This document shows positions 15,480 through 24,203 of a stretch of 64,000 nt of DNA, piece by piece. The notes below the pieces were generated by a model. It saw only the letters and a list, made by a program, of their open reading frames with translations, was not told where the DNA came from and ran no database searches. A program made the translations under genes and the position numbers. The stretch is from the NCBI RefSeq assembly GCF_029433095.1, contig NZ_JARNTX010000001.1, positions 2,418,001-2,482,000 of the forward strand. The letters are read 5' to 3'. The DNA is from Hymenobacter sp. YC55 (GTDB lineage: Bacteria > Bacteroidota > Bacteroidia > Cytophagales > Hymenobacteraceae). Within the stretch, counting starts at the first letter, position 1. Every line of letters starts with the position of its first letter.

Positions 15480-16982
15480 CTAGCGCAAAGCCAGGGCGGC
15501 AGGCGCAACGGCCTCGCCTTGCCAGGCCTGGGTCAGTGCTTGGTCGCGGCCGTAGATATCGGGTAGCACCCGGAGCCGGTCGCCATCGGCTTCGCAAGTG
15601 AGGTAACGCACCAGCAGCGGCACAGGCGCCTGCAAGCCGAATCCTTTGGTTTCGCTGCGGTTGAGGCTGGTTTGCAGGTCTTGGGCTCGGTCATCGGCGC
15701 GGGCCGGGTTGTCGCGCTGCAAAAGAAAACGGGCCAGCTCTAGCGGCTTCTCAACCCGAATGCAGCCGTGACTCAACGCGCGGTTGGTGGCCCGAAATGC
15801 CGCTTTAGTAGGGGTATCGTGCAAGTAGATGGAGTACGGATTAGCAAACCGAAACACCACATTACCCAACGCATTATCAGCCGACGGCAGCTGACGGATC
15901 TGATAGGCGAACGTCTCGGGCTGTACTTGTTTCCAATTCACCCGGTACGGGTTCACGCGCTTACCGGCCGCCGTAAACAGCTCAAACCCTCTTTCCGTCA
16001 GGCTGCTTGGGTCGCGCCGGAGCTTGGGCAGCATTTCGTTGGCGCTAATGCTTTGCGGCACGCGCCACTCCGGGGCCGCTTGGAAAAACGTTAGCCGACT
16101 GAAAAGCTCTGGCGTCGGCGTTGCCGTTTTGCCCACCACCACGCGGTGAGTAGCCACCACTTTAGCCCCCCGCACTACTTGCAGGCTATACGCTGGAATA
16201 TTAACTGCTAAGTAGAGCGAGTCAGCACGGGGCTCCCAGCGCAGACGCTCCAGATTCAGCGCCACGGATAACGCCATGCGCTCGGCGGCCACACTGTCGG
16301 TTTGCAGCAGGCGCTGCCAAGCCCACACCAGACGCACGTAGCTACGCGAAGTAGGCTGAGCCGTCAGCATATACTCAGTGAAGTTCCCGCTGCGCACGGC
16401 CTGCTGTAAATGGGCCACGGCGTCGAAAATCGGCTCGCCCGCAAGCTGGGCCGGACGAAGGTTAGGGTCGGTTATGCGGCCATCGTGCAAGTGATATGCG
16501 AAGCGCAACAGGGCAGCAGTAATCTGATGCTCGGTGCGCACGCGCAGCTGCATCGACTGCGCCCCACCCTGGGTTAACGAGTCCAGCATGGTTTGCAAGA
16601 GCACTACATTGTACTCGGCCGGCTTGAGGCCAAAGCGTTGCGCCTGGGTCAGCAACTGCAAGGCAGCTTGGGCTTCTGGTGTGGGGCCATCCAGCTGTGT
16701 CCAAACCGGAGCGTACTCCAAGCGGGAATAGAATGCGCTAATCAGACCTGCACTAGCCTTCGTTGCCTGCATGCGCAGCGCAGCCGCCACGCTAGCATCT
16801 AGGGGCTCCGCGGTCCGGCTCATGCCTAATGCGCCCACATTCGCTGCAACCATCACTAAGAATAGTGCCCCGGTGCGGCGCAATGGTGCCCAGGCTGACT
16901 TAGAAACCACTGGCAACGCCTGTGGTTGGCGTTGAAACCGAGGAAAAAGTAGTTGAAGCAGCGTGTATAAAGAAGTTTTCAT
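15480..16982 (-). CDS. L,D-transpeptidase family protein (YcbB/LdtD-like)
   Basis: A 500-residue protein. The ATG at 16982 (MKTSLYTLLQLLFPRF) is chosen over the open frame from 17003. A membrane anchor or uncleaved signal lies near 35-52 (TGALFLVMVAANVGALGM). Next come a scaffold domain, a peptidoglycan-binding-like helical region (LTQAQRFGLKPAEYN) and the YkuD catalytic domain. That domain carries HDTPTKAAF and SHGCIRVEKPLELA, whose cysteine (near residue 407) is the nucleophile. Enzymes of this type make 3-3 peptidoglycan cross-links or attach proteins to peptidoglycan in the periplasm, bypassing penicillin-binding proteins. The matching -7 box is at 17029-17036. Confidence 0.93.
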   Translation of the reverse strand: MKTSLYTLLQLLFPRFQRQPQALPVVSKSAWAPLRRTGALFLVMVAANVGALGMSRTAEPLDASVAAALRMQATKASAGLISAFYSRLEYAPVWTQLDGPTPEAQAALQLLTQAQRFGLKPAEYNVVLLQTMLDSLTQGGAQSMQLRVRTEHQITAALLRFAYHLHDGRITDPNLRPAQLAGEPIFDAVAHLQQAVRSGNFTEYMLTAQPTSRSYVRLVWAWQRLLQTDSVAAERMALSVALNLERLRWEPRADSLYLAVNIPAYSLQVVRGAKVVATHRVVVGKTATPTPELFSRLTFFQAAPEWRVPQSISANEMLPKLRRDPSSLTERGFELFTAAGKRVNPYRVNWKQVQPETFAYQIRQLPSADNALGNVVFRFANPYSIYLHDTPTKAAFRATNRALSHGCIRVEKPLELARFLLQRDNPARADDRAQDLQTSLNRSETKGFGLQAPVPLLVRYLTCEADGDRLRVLPDIYGRDQALTQAWQGEAVAPAALALR

Positions 16983-17028
16983 AGCAGGAAAGCAGAGCAG
17001 CAATCAGAGGTCTTTATCAACCCTTGAT

Positions 17029-17036
17029 CAAAGCTA
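17029..17036 (-). promoter_or_regulatory. -7 box (TAGCTTTG, minus strand) before the L,D-transpeptidase gene
   Basis: Exact TAnnTTTG on the minus strand, 46 nt before the ATG at 16982. Confidence 0.5.
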
Positions 17037-17287
17037 CCTCGGCGACTTTCCCTATTCTGAATTACTACTCCAACGTAGTATAATCCTCTGCGAACTAATA
17101 TAATTTGTCGCCGAACGTTAGCGTGTATTTCCGTGGTTAACCCCAGAAATGCAGACCGCACAGCCCTGCCCGATTTAGCTGGATTGTGCTGCGAACCTAC
17201 TAGGTCTTCCGAGCGGCTAAGCCACGAGAAGCTTGGTCGACTCCAGGAAAGCGTGGGCGCATGAAACTTTCAAAGCCTAGTAAGCTG

Positions 17288-17295
17288 TATCTTTG
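17288..17295 (+). promoter_or_regulatory. -7 box (TATCTTTG) before mtaB
   Basis: Exact TAnnTTTG, 10 nt before the ATG at 17306, predicting a leader of only a few nucleotides. Confidence 0.6.
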
Positions 17296-17305
17296 CAACC
17301 TTATT

Positions 17306-18646
17306 ATGGAAACCAAGAAAGTTGCCTTTTACACGCTGGGCTGCAAGCTCAATTTCTCGGAAACGTCAGCTATTGGGCGGCAATTCGAGGAACATGGCTT
17401 CGAGAAAGTAGCCTTTGAAGACGCGGCCGACATCTACGTCATCAATACCTGCTCCGTCACGGACCACGCCGACCGTAAGTGCCGGAAAGTGGTAAAGGAA
17501 GCCCTGAAGCACAACCCCGAGGCGTTTGTGACGGTGGTAGGCTGCTACGCGCAGCTTAAGCCACAGGAAATTGCCGAGATTCCCGGGGTGCATGCCGTTT
17601 TGGGCGCAGCCGAGAAATTTCAGTTAGTTGAAACACTGGCCGGCTTTCGTAAGCCGACACCCGGCCAGCCAGGCCAGGTGTACGCCTCTCCAATTTCGGC
17701 GGCTACCGAGTTTCATGCAGCTCAGTCTTATGGCGAGCGGACGCGCACTTTCTTGAAAGTGCAGGATGGCTGCGACTACTCCTGCTCGTTCTGCACCATT
17801 CCACTGGCCCGCGGCCATAGCCGCTCCAACTCCGTGCAGAGTGTAGTAGACCGGGTGCAGGCGCTAGCCGGAACCGGTGTTAAGGAAGTTGTGCTAACTG
17901 GCGTCAACCTAGGCGACTTTGGGTTGCAAGGGCCGGAGCGCGAGCGGAAAGAAAATTTTTATGACTTGGTGCGGGCCTTAGATGAAGTGGAAGGCATCGA
18001 GCGGTTTCGCATTAGCAGCTGCGAGCCGAACTTGCTGTCCGACGAGATTATTCGGTTTGTGGCGCGCTCTAAGCGGTTTATGCCCCATTTCCACATCCCG
18101 TTGCAGTCGGGTTCCAACAAGATTCTGGGGTTGATGCGCCGCCGTTACCGCCGCGAGTTGTACGTGGAGCGGGTACGGCTTATAAAGGAAGTAATGCCCC
18201 ACGCCTGTATTGGCGTTGACGTAATAGTGGGTTTCCCGGGCGAAACTGAAGCTGATTTTCTGGAAACGTACCAGTTCCTCAACGAGTTAGACGTAAGCTA
18301 CTTGCACGTCTTTCCGTATTCAGAGCGCGAAAACACGCTAGCCCCCACCTTGCCTGGCCGCGTGCAGGACCGCCACCGCCACGAACGCACCACGCAGTTG
18401 CGTAGCCTCTCGGAAAAGAAAAAGCGGCATTTCTACGAACAGCACGTGGGGACCGAAACCGCCGTGCTGTTTGAGGACGACGTAACCAACGGTCATATGG
18501 AGGGCTTTACACCCAACTACATCCGCGTTACGGCCAAATACGACCCTTTATTAGTTGGAGAGTTGAAGCGCCTGCGCCTGACAGCCGTGAATCCACAAAA
18601 CATAATGGAAGCGGAAGAGCTAGGCATAGAAGTTTTTCAGCACTAG
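17306..18646 (+). CDS. mtaB: tRNA t6A37 methylthiotransferase MtaB
   Basis: A 446-residue radical-SAM methylthiotransferase that converts t6A37 to ms2t6A37 in ANN-decoding tRNAs. The N-terminal UPF0004 domain has three cluster cysteines (GCKLNFSE, NTCSVTDHAD, GCYAQLKP). The radical SAM domain has DGCDYSCSFCTIPLARG, a C-x3-C-x2-C motif near residue 155, and GVDVIVGFPGETEADF. A C-terminal TRAM-like region ends the protein. GCKLN and NTCSVTDHAD separate MtaB from MiaB, which is also in this window. The ATG at 17306 is chosen because the -7 box lies just before it. The upstream frame to 17261 would start before the promoter. Confidence 0.95.
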   Translation: METKKVAFYTLGCKLNFSETSAIGRQFEEHGFEKVAFEDAADIYVINTCSVTDHADRKCRKVVKEALKHNPEAFVTVVGCYAQLKPQEIAEIPGVHAVLGAAEKFQLVETLAGFRKPTPGQPGQVYASPISAATEFHAAQSYGERTRTFLKVQDGCDYSCSFCTIPLARGHSRSNSVQSVVDRVQALAGTGVKEVVLTGVNLGDFGLQGPERERKENFYDLVRALDEVEGIERFRISSCEPNLLSDEIIRFVARSKRFMPHFHIPLQSGSNKILGLMRRRYRRELYVERVRLIKEVMPHACIGVDVIVGFPGETEADFLETYQFLNELDVSYLHVFPYSERENTLAPTLPGRVQDRHRHERTTQLRSLSEKKKRHFYEQHVGTETAVLFEDDVTNGHMEGFTPNYIRVTAKYDPLLVGELKRLRLTAVNPQNIMEAEELGIEVFQH

Positions 18647-18673
18647 CTGAAGTCAATAAACATTGCGGATAGG

Positions 18674-18713
18674 AAAAAGGCCTGGCACCGTTAAGTGGAA
18701 ACCAGGCCTTTTT
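18674..18713. terminator. Bidirectional terminator between mtaB and the HTH gene
   Basis: A 12-bp perfect stem (AAAAAGGCCTGG with CCAGGCCTTTTT) and 16-nt loop between convergent genes. Confidence 0.85.
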
Positions 18714-18730
18714 CTTATCCGCACTCTTTA

Positions 18731-19399
18731 TTACCGTGCTAATTGCCGCTGCATCAACTCCATCATCTGTTGCATGAGGCGCTGCTGTTCCTGTAAGTGT
18801 TGGTTACGCAACTCTGCCATAGCTAATTGGTGCGCCATCTGCTGCGTGTAAAGTGCCGTTTGCCAACTTGCATCGTTAGTCGTCGCAGGTGCAGTAGGTA
18901 TAGGTGTAGCCGCTGCGGCCGGACTGGCTACCGCAGGTTGCGGTACTGGCTGCGCGGGCACGGGCGGAATTGGCTCATTTGCGAAAGGAGTTGGTTCGGC
19001 CGCCGGCTTTGTTGCTGGGAGCGCCGCTTCAGCTTCTACTGGTTGAGAAACTGTTTTCGGCTTCGAGTCCTGGGGTTCAACTGGCGGGGATTGCGCCGTT
19101 GCTACCGATGTAGCCGGAGCTACTTTTGCTGCTGGGGCTGATTTGGCCTCCTGAACTGGAGCAAAATTTCCGTCAACTAGCATAGGGCCTTCACCCTGCA
19201 ACAACCAATCTTTGGATACATCTGGATATACCTCAAACACCTTACACAAAAGGTCAAAACCAGGCTTGTTCCTTTCATCCACCAAATGCTGAATAACGGT
19301 TGCTGTCTTGTCTAGTGATGCAGCAAAGGCATTTTTGCTTATCCCCAAATGAGCAATAAGTTGAGTAAAGCGTTGACCTACAGTTTCTGACTCTGCCAT
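18731..19399 (-). CDS. XRE-type helix-turn-helix protein with Pro/Ala-rich linker and glutamine-rich coiled tail
   Basis: A 222-residue protein starting at the ATG at 19399 (MAESETVGQRFTQLIAHLG). Residues 8-65 form a lambda-repressor-like HTH: GQRFTQLIAHLGISKNAFAASLDKTATVIQHLVDERNKPGFDLLCKVFEVYP. WLLQGEGPM follows, as in many Bacteroidota XRE proteins. Residues 80-170 are low-complexity Pro/Ala. The end (QMAHQLAMAELRNQHLQEQQRLMQQMMELMQRQLAR) is a glutamine- and methionine-rich helix likely to oligomerise. It is probably a regulator. Its target and signal are unknown. It neighbours a long empty stretch. Confidence 0.8.
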   Translation of the reverse strand: MAESETVGQRFTQLIAHLGISKNAFAASLDKTATVIQHLVDERNKPGFDLLCKVFEVYPDVSKDWLLQGEGPMLVDGNFAPVQEAKSAPAAKVAPATSVATAQSPPVEPQDSKPKTVSQPVEAEAALPATKPAAEPTPFANEPIPPVPAQPVPQPAVASPAAAATPIPTAPATTNDASWQTALYTQQMAHQLAMAELRNQHLQEQQRLMQQMMELMQRQLAR

Positions 19400-20315
19400 A
19401 ATATGATACCTTTGCAACAAATGTATAAAATATATCCATACATTGGCAGTAGTATTAATAGCTACTCACTCTAGTTGATTTCCACAGGTTAGATGCTACA
19501 TACAGCAGCTTATCCTTGTGACTCGGCTGATATACTGAGCCAGATCCTCCAGAATTGCACGCCTTGATTGTAGCCTTTAAATCGGCTCTATGCCATTGGC
19601 TTCGATCCGCGCGTAAGAAGAGCTGTTTCCTTGTCTGCATTCCTGATACTGCATACTTGCGAAGTATAGGTTTCTAAAACAGAGCTAGCTAGTAAGTAGG
19701 TAGTGGTTCGGGCATGCCAGGAGCAAAACATTCATCTATAGTCCTTGTGGAATGACTATGGGTGCTCCAGTAAATGTCTTATTGCGGTTTGTGCAGCGAC
19801 CTTACACGGACACGCTACACGTGTATAGGCGGCACTCGCTTTGCTTTGGTCAGGGCAAAACCGGGTTAGCTCTACTCCTACTAGCGCAAATCCTTTCTAC
19901 GCGAGTAGCTCAACTCAGTAGTAGTAAGTGAAGGTTGCTAGCATAGCAATAGGCGTTGTCTTATCGACAATGAAAAACGTAGCGTCAATTAAAAACAGAC
20001 GAAACGTCTTTGGCACTACAGCAATAGCTACAGTTCGGTAGAGCATATACAATTCGCAGCACAGAGTACATTTCAATTCCTTTGTTGGTAGCTATAGAGG
20101 TTTCCGTATGGGAAACGACAGAACAGCCAAGGCTAAGTGTTAATACCAGGAGAGCTACCAGTCAGCCGATAGAGAAACTGGAATGACTAAAGTGTTAACT
20201 GTTCTCTCTGCACCTGTTATTGATAGTGCTTCCTACTACTTATGCTTTGGAGTCGAAGCACTAGTGCAGCATTGGAGAGCTGAACTGAAAAAGTTTCTTC
20301 AAGATGCTCTGCCCT
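19400..20315. other. Gene-free stretch of about 0.9 kb
   Basis: No ORF here has the codon use or motifs of a real gene. The longest frames read as low-quality shadows. I see the HTH gene's -7 box at the left edge, short TA-rich and AGTAGTA-like stretches, and no tRNA, terminator-grade hairpin or recognisable structured RNA. It may be decayed coding sequence or hold an unrecognised small RNA. Confidence 0.45.
19418..19425 (-). promoter_or_regulatory. -7 box (TACATTTG, minus strand) before the HTH gene
   Basis: Exact TAnnTTTG on the minus strand, 18 nt before the ATG at 19399. Confidence 0.55.
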
Positions 20316-21554
20316 CTACTCGTAGCGCAGGCTTTCAATGGGGTCGAGGCCGGCGGCTTTGCTGGCGGGATAATACCCGGAGGCCAGTCCAACCGTAACG
20401 CAGATTACGAGCCCTAGGATCATCCAGAACCAGGGCACCAGGAAAGTGCCTTCGCCCACAAACAGCGACACGGCATTGCCCATGGAAACGCCCAAGATGA
20501 TGCCGAGCATCCCCCCCATAAGGCAAATGACAATGGCTTCAATCAGGAATTGCTGGCGAATCTGAAAGGCAGTTGCGCCTAACGCTTTGCGAATACCAAT
20601 CTCGCGGGTGCGCTCCGTAACCGACACCATCATGATATTCATCAACGCAATGCTGGCGCCAAGCAACGTAATAAATCCTACCAAGAAGCCCCCCATTTTG
20701 AGTCCCCCTGACAACTCGTCGAGTTTGGCGGCCATGGAGTCAGAGCGCTCTACATCGAAGCTGTCTTCCTGGCTCAACGGGTCGTGGCGTACGGCGCGCA
20801 TGATACCGGTGGCTTGACCAGTCAAGTAGTTGAGTTCTTCGGGCTTAGGGGTGGCTGTTTTTACGTCGAAAGTGAGGGCGCGCTGCCGTGGTAATTGGTT
20901 GCCGGTTTCCAGCGGAATCAGCACGAGACGGTCGGCGCCACCGCCCTGACCGGTACTGCCGCTTTTTTCGAGCATGCCAACTACCAAAAAGCGGCGGCCT
21001 AGCAAATACACATACTTACCGAGCGGACTTTCTGTAGGATAGAGTTTTTCTTTAACCTCCGAGCCAATTATGGCCACGTTCGTACCGTTTTCTAGCTCCA
21101 GCGGCGAGAAGGCACGCCCCATTCCGAGGTTGTAGCTTTGAATTTGCAGGTAGTTTTCGTCGCCGGCAACTACTTGCACGTTCGGATTGGTTTTCTGACC
21201 ATTGGCTTTTACTTCGGTAGCGCCCGAGATAAAAGCAGAAATACCCACCTTGGCCTCGTCGCCGAGTGCCTGCTTGTACTTTTTAGCTTGCAGCAAACTA
21301 ATTGGCGGGTAAATCCGCCCCTGCACCCCGCCCCGCCGGAACCGGTTGGTGTAGCCTTTCGCCTTCATTTCAAAGGAGTTGGCTCCCAAGCTGGCGAAGG
21401 TTTGATTCAGGGAATACTTCATGGCGTCGATAGCCGTTAGAATTCCAACCAAAGCCATGATGCCGATGCTCACAATGAGGGCCGTTAGAACGGTGCGCAG
21501 CAGATTACTTTGAATGGAACGGAAAGCCTCCTTGATGTTTTCTAGCAGATGCAT
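20316..21554 (-). CDS. ABC transporter permease, MacB/FtsX type
   Basis: A 412-residue permease with the MacB architecture. One N-terminal membrane helix (about 20-45, [20 protein letters not shown]) is followed by a periplasmic MacB_PCD domain (about 46-275) and three C-terminal helices (about 285-308, 338-362, 375-400). The conserved [21 protein letters not shown] precedes the last two helices, and the protein ends in [11 protein letters not shown]. Such permeases work as dimers with a MacB/LolD-type ATPase in mechanotransmission or efflux across the inner membrane. No ATPase or membrane-fusion gene is adjacent, so partners are elsewhere. The substrate is unknown. Confidence 0.92.
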   Translation of the reverse strand: MHLLENIKEAFRSIQSNLLRTVLTALIVSIGIMALVGILTAIDAMKYSLNQTFASLGANSFEMKAKGYTNRFRRGGVQGRIYPPISLLQAKKYKQALGDEAKVGISAFISGATEVKANGQKTNPNVQVVAGDENYLQIQSYNLGMGRAFSPLELENGTNVAIIGSEVKEKLYPTESPLGKYVYLLGRRFLVVGMLEKSGSTGQGGGADRLVLIPLETGNQLPRQRALTFDVKTATPKPEELNYLTGQATGIMRAVRHDPLSQEDSFDVERSDSMAAKLDELSGGLKMGGFLVGFITLLGASIALMNIMMVSVTERTREIGIRKALGATAFQIRQQFLIEAIVICLMGGMLGIILGVSMGNAVSLFVGEGTFLVPWFWMILGLVICVTVGLASGYYPASKAAGLDPIESLRYE

Positions 21555-21870
21555 AACGACCGAACAAAAAGGCGCGAGCGGCGCAGATTCCAGCTTAACT
21601 TAACAACCAAAATAGCCGTTCTAGGAGCTGGATGGGGCACGCAATGTAGTGGGTTTCCGGCAGATTTAAGACGCCCTTAGCCGACGTTAGCAGAGGCCAA
21701 TGATATTTGATTATTTTAATTTTATAGTTTCTCCAATAGGTCCAACTTTCGAACATTATTCCTTAAATTAGGCTTCACTGAAAACGTAGCTATACTTTCT
21801 ACCTTACTTTGTTTTCAGCTTGTCAAGCGCTTCTAGTAGCGTTTCTGCGTTTCGCACTCAACTTCTGCTT
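21555..21870. other. Divergent intergenic region, AT-rich centre
   Basis: These 316 bases separate the permease and the secreted protein gene. A strongly AT-rich patch lies near 21700-21780. A one-mismatch version of the -7 box (TTACTTTG) lies near 21803. No ORF is supported. Confidence 0.4.
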
Positions 21871-23145
21871 ATGTCTTTTTCTCGTTTGCTGCTGCTGCTA
21901 CTGCTTGCTACGGGCTTAGCTGCTCCCATGACGGCTCGCGCCAATCATGTACTTATTCCGATGGACGATACGCAGAAAGAGCACCTGAAAGCGTATGGCA
22001 TTGCCTACTGGCTGCTTACCAAGCAGGTGGAGGTAGACTGGCTGCTCAACTACCGTGGCGGCTCTTTTGCCTGTGAGGTAGCGGCGGGCGTGGAAAATGA
22101 AATGGCGGTGCGCAACGTCAGCTACCAAGTCATCAGCGAAGCGCAATACACCAGTATTCTTTCGGAAATAGCCGACCCTAATGCCAACATGGACGTGATG
22201 AAGTTGGAGAAGGTGCCCAAAATTGCGGTGTACACGCCCAAAGGCAAGCAGCCCTGGGACGACGCCGTAACGATGGTACTAGGCTACGCCGAAATTCCTT
22301 ACGACCAGATTTATGATGACGAGGTGCTGGATGGTAAGCTGCCTAAATACGACTGGCTGCACTTGCACCACGAGGATTTTACTGGCCAAAACGGTAAGTT
22401 TTACTCTATGTACCGCAACCGGCCCTGGTACCAGCAGCAAATCCGGGATGCCGAAGCCGCCGCCAAGCGCCACGGTTTCTCCAAAACCTCGCAGATGAAG
22501 GCCGCTGTGGTGACTAAGATGCAAGAGTTTATTGCGGGTGGAGGCTTCCAGTTTGCCATGTGCTCGGCCACCGACACCTACGATATTGCTTTGGCTGGCT
22601 TAGGCGTAGATATGGCCGAAAGCATGTACGACGGTGACCCCGCCGATCCGGCCGCGCAAAGCAAGCTTAACTTTAACCGCACGCTGGCTTTCAAAGACTT
22701 CCAGATTGTGCGCGACCCTTATGTGTACGAGTTCAGCAATATCGACATGGACCCGCGCGAACGGGGCGTGTACGAAGACAACGACTACTTCCAGCTCTTC
22801 ACTTTCTCGGCCAAGTACGACCCGGTGCCGACCATGCTCACGCAGGACCACGAGAAAACCATTAAGGGCTTTATGGGTCAGACCACCGCATTCCGCAAAA
22901 GCCTGATTAAGTCGGATGTGGTGGTGATGGGTGACAACAAGGCCTCGGGTGAGGTGCGCTACATGCACGGCACGCTAGGTAAAGGCACCTGGACCTTTTA
23001 CGGAGGCCACGACCCCGAAGACTATCAGCACTTGGTAGAAGAAGAACCTACCGATTTAGCGCTACACCCTAATTCGCCCGGCTACCGCCTGATTCTGAAC
23101 AACGTACTGTTCCCAGCGGCCAAGAAAAAGAAGCAAAAGACTTGA
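21871..23145 (+). CDS. Secreted protein of the Bacteroidota family usually labelled asparagine synthetase B
   Basis: A 424-residue protein with a clear signal peptide from the ATG at 21871 (MSFSRLLLLLLLATGLAAPMTARA). An earlier in-frame start at 21820 would bury it. The mature part begins NHVLIPMDDTQKEHLKAYGIAYW and contains LLNYRGGSFACE, PKIAVYTPKGKQPWDDAVTMVL, YDWLHLHHEDFTGQNGKF, MCSATDTYDIALAG and WTFYGGHDPEDYQHLV. I recall closely similar secreted proteins in this phylum carrying the name asparagine synthetase B. Nothing in the sequence resembles the AsnB glutaminase or synthetase domains: there is no N-terminal Cys2 and no SGGxDS motif. The function should be called unknown. The pieces around HLHHEDF and YGGHDPED hint at a ThuA- or amidotransferase-like fold. 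Confidence 0.75.
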   Translation: MSFSRLLLLLLLATGLAAPMTARANHVLIPMDDTQKEHLKAYGIAYWLLTKQVEVDWLLNYRGGSFACEVAAGVENEMAVRNVSYQVISEAQYTSILSEIADPNANMDVMKLEKVPKIAVYTPKGKQPWDDAVTMVLGYAEIPYDQIYDDEVLDGKLPKYDWLHLHHEDFTGQNGKFYSMYRNRPWYQQQIRDAEAAAKRHGFSKTSQMKAAVVTKMQEFIAGGGFQFAMCSATDTYDIALAGLGVDMAESMYDGDPADPAAQSKLNFNRTLAFKDFQIVRDPYVYEFSNIDMDPRERGVYEDNDYFQLFTFSAKYDPVPTMLTQDHEKTIKGFMGQTTAFRKSLIKSDVVVMGDNKASGEVRYMHGTLGKGTWTFYGGHDPEDYQHLVEEEPTDLALHPNSPGYRLILNNVLFPAAKKKKQKT

Positions 23146-23160
23146 TTTGTAGTACTAATA

Positions 23161-23246
23161 AAAGCGAGTCCTTCCGCTGAAGAAGAAATCTGAGAAGCCT
23201 CTCGATGGCTCACTTAGTTTTCTTCTTCAGCGGAAGGACTCGCTTT
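23161..23246. terminator. Long perfect inverted repeat, probable bidirectional terminator
   Basis: Two 28-nt perfectly complementary arms (23161-23188 and 23219-23246) flank a 30-nt loop between two convergent genes. Short T-runs follow on both strands. The arms are much longer than a normal terminator stem. Confidence 0.75.
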
Positions 23247-23254
23247 TGTGGTTT

Positions 23255-24043
23255 CTATTGTTCGGTTTCTAACTGGATTACGAGCCGGTCAGGTCCTAGC
23301 TGAGAATCAGTGTAATGACAGGTCCATTTATCGGCTGGCGTGATGCCTTGGATGGTATGGCCATCTTCGATAACGGCTCCGTTTTCGAAGGTATAGTAAC
23401 TGTAATTCAGTAGCACGCCTACCACTTCATTTGGGTCAAGGTTAGCGAAGCGGATTTGAAAATCCGGCAGGCCCAGCGCGTGCATCCCCAGCGTATCAAG
23501 AAACATTTCCTGGGTGTTGCTGTCGGCAATATTGAAAAAACGTACGTTCAGCAAGCCTTCCAGCACGGCTGGTCCTCGTTCTAGATAAGCGGCCGGCTCT
23601 ACCACTTTGTCGCTGGTTGTAAAGTAGATGGCCTGCGGATTAAGGATTCGCACAAAAGCATCCAGTGCCTTCTGAAACAACTCCACCCGAACGGTGTAGT
23701 CGAGGGTGCGCGTTAGAAAGTCGGTTACAATGACTTCGTGCTCACAGGCGTTTACCACGGTGGCGGCTTCAGGCCAATGCCAACTTTGCTGCAAGGCTGC
23801 CGCCAGATAATCGGCTCCGGAGGGTTTTTCCGCGGCGGCTACCATCAATTGTGCGGGCACCTGCTTGCCATCGTTGAAGGTGACAGGATAGTCCGGGAAA
23901 AAGTACAGAAGAGAGTCGGTGGGGTTATCGACCTGGTCGAAATCTTTTCGTAGCGCAGCCGCCAAAACAGCTGCGTCTAAGGCAGGCTTATCAGTAAAAA
24001 GCAGCCGAGCCGTTAACAATTCCGGAACATTACTGTCTTCCAT
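23255..24043 (-). CDS. DUF4261 domain-containing protein
   Basis: A 262-residue cytoplasmic protein that fits the DUF4261 pattern. The start (LLTARLLFTDKPALDAAVLAAALRKDF) is followed by a central block with HWPEAATVVNACEHEVIVTDFL and NPQAIYFTTSDKVVEPAAYL, then VRFFNIADSNTQEMFLDTLGMHALGLPDFQIRFANLDPNEVVGVLLNYSYYTFENGAVIEDGHTI. No function is established for this family. It converges with the preceding secreted-protein gene across the long hairpin and diverges from the GH2 gene. I see no signal peptide. Confidence 0.8.
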   Translation of the reverse strand: MEDSNVPELLTARLLFTDKPALDAAVLAAALRKDFDQVDNPTDSLLYFFPDYPVTFNDGKQVPAQLMVAAAEKPSGADYLAAALQQSWHWPEAATVVNACEHEVIVTDFLTRTLDYTVRVELFQKALDAFVRILNPQAIYFTTSDKVVEPAAYLERGPAVLEGLLNVRFFNIADSNTQEMFLDTLGMHALGLPDFQIRFANLDPNEVVGVLLNYSYYTFENGAVIEDGHTIQGITPADKWTCHYTDSQLGPDRLVIQLETEQ

Positions 24044-24203
24044 GGCACAACGTTTTGGATAGTAAAAAGAAGGCTGATTTGTTTAGAGGGCAGCATAAAA
24101 GGCTTTTCTCACGTACTTTCCTAAGCCCAGCCATTGTCATCCGGTTAACGGCATTCGGCCTTTGGCCGCAAAAACGGCTCATATTCTTCTAAACCAACCC
24201 TTT

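Larger units (their letters stand above)
16983..17305. other. Divergent control region between the L,D-transpeptidase gene and mtaB
   Basis: These 323 bases hold no ORF of note. Each edge carries one TAnnTTTG box, facing outwards (17029-17036 minus, 17288-17295 plus). Confidence 0.5.

Noticed and set aside
19455..19640. 61-residue minus-strand frame in the gene-free stretch
   Set aside because: No homology I recognise, no promoter box, and composition is not like neighbouring genes.
20013..20032. Possible sigma-54 promoter (TGGCAC with downstream GC)
   Set aside because: The -12 part does not match TTGC at the required spacing, and no gene starts downstream.
20183..20398. 71-residue plus-strand frame
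   Set aside because: Its second half is antisense to the permease 3' end, and its first half lacks motifs.
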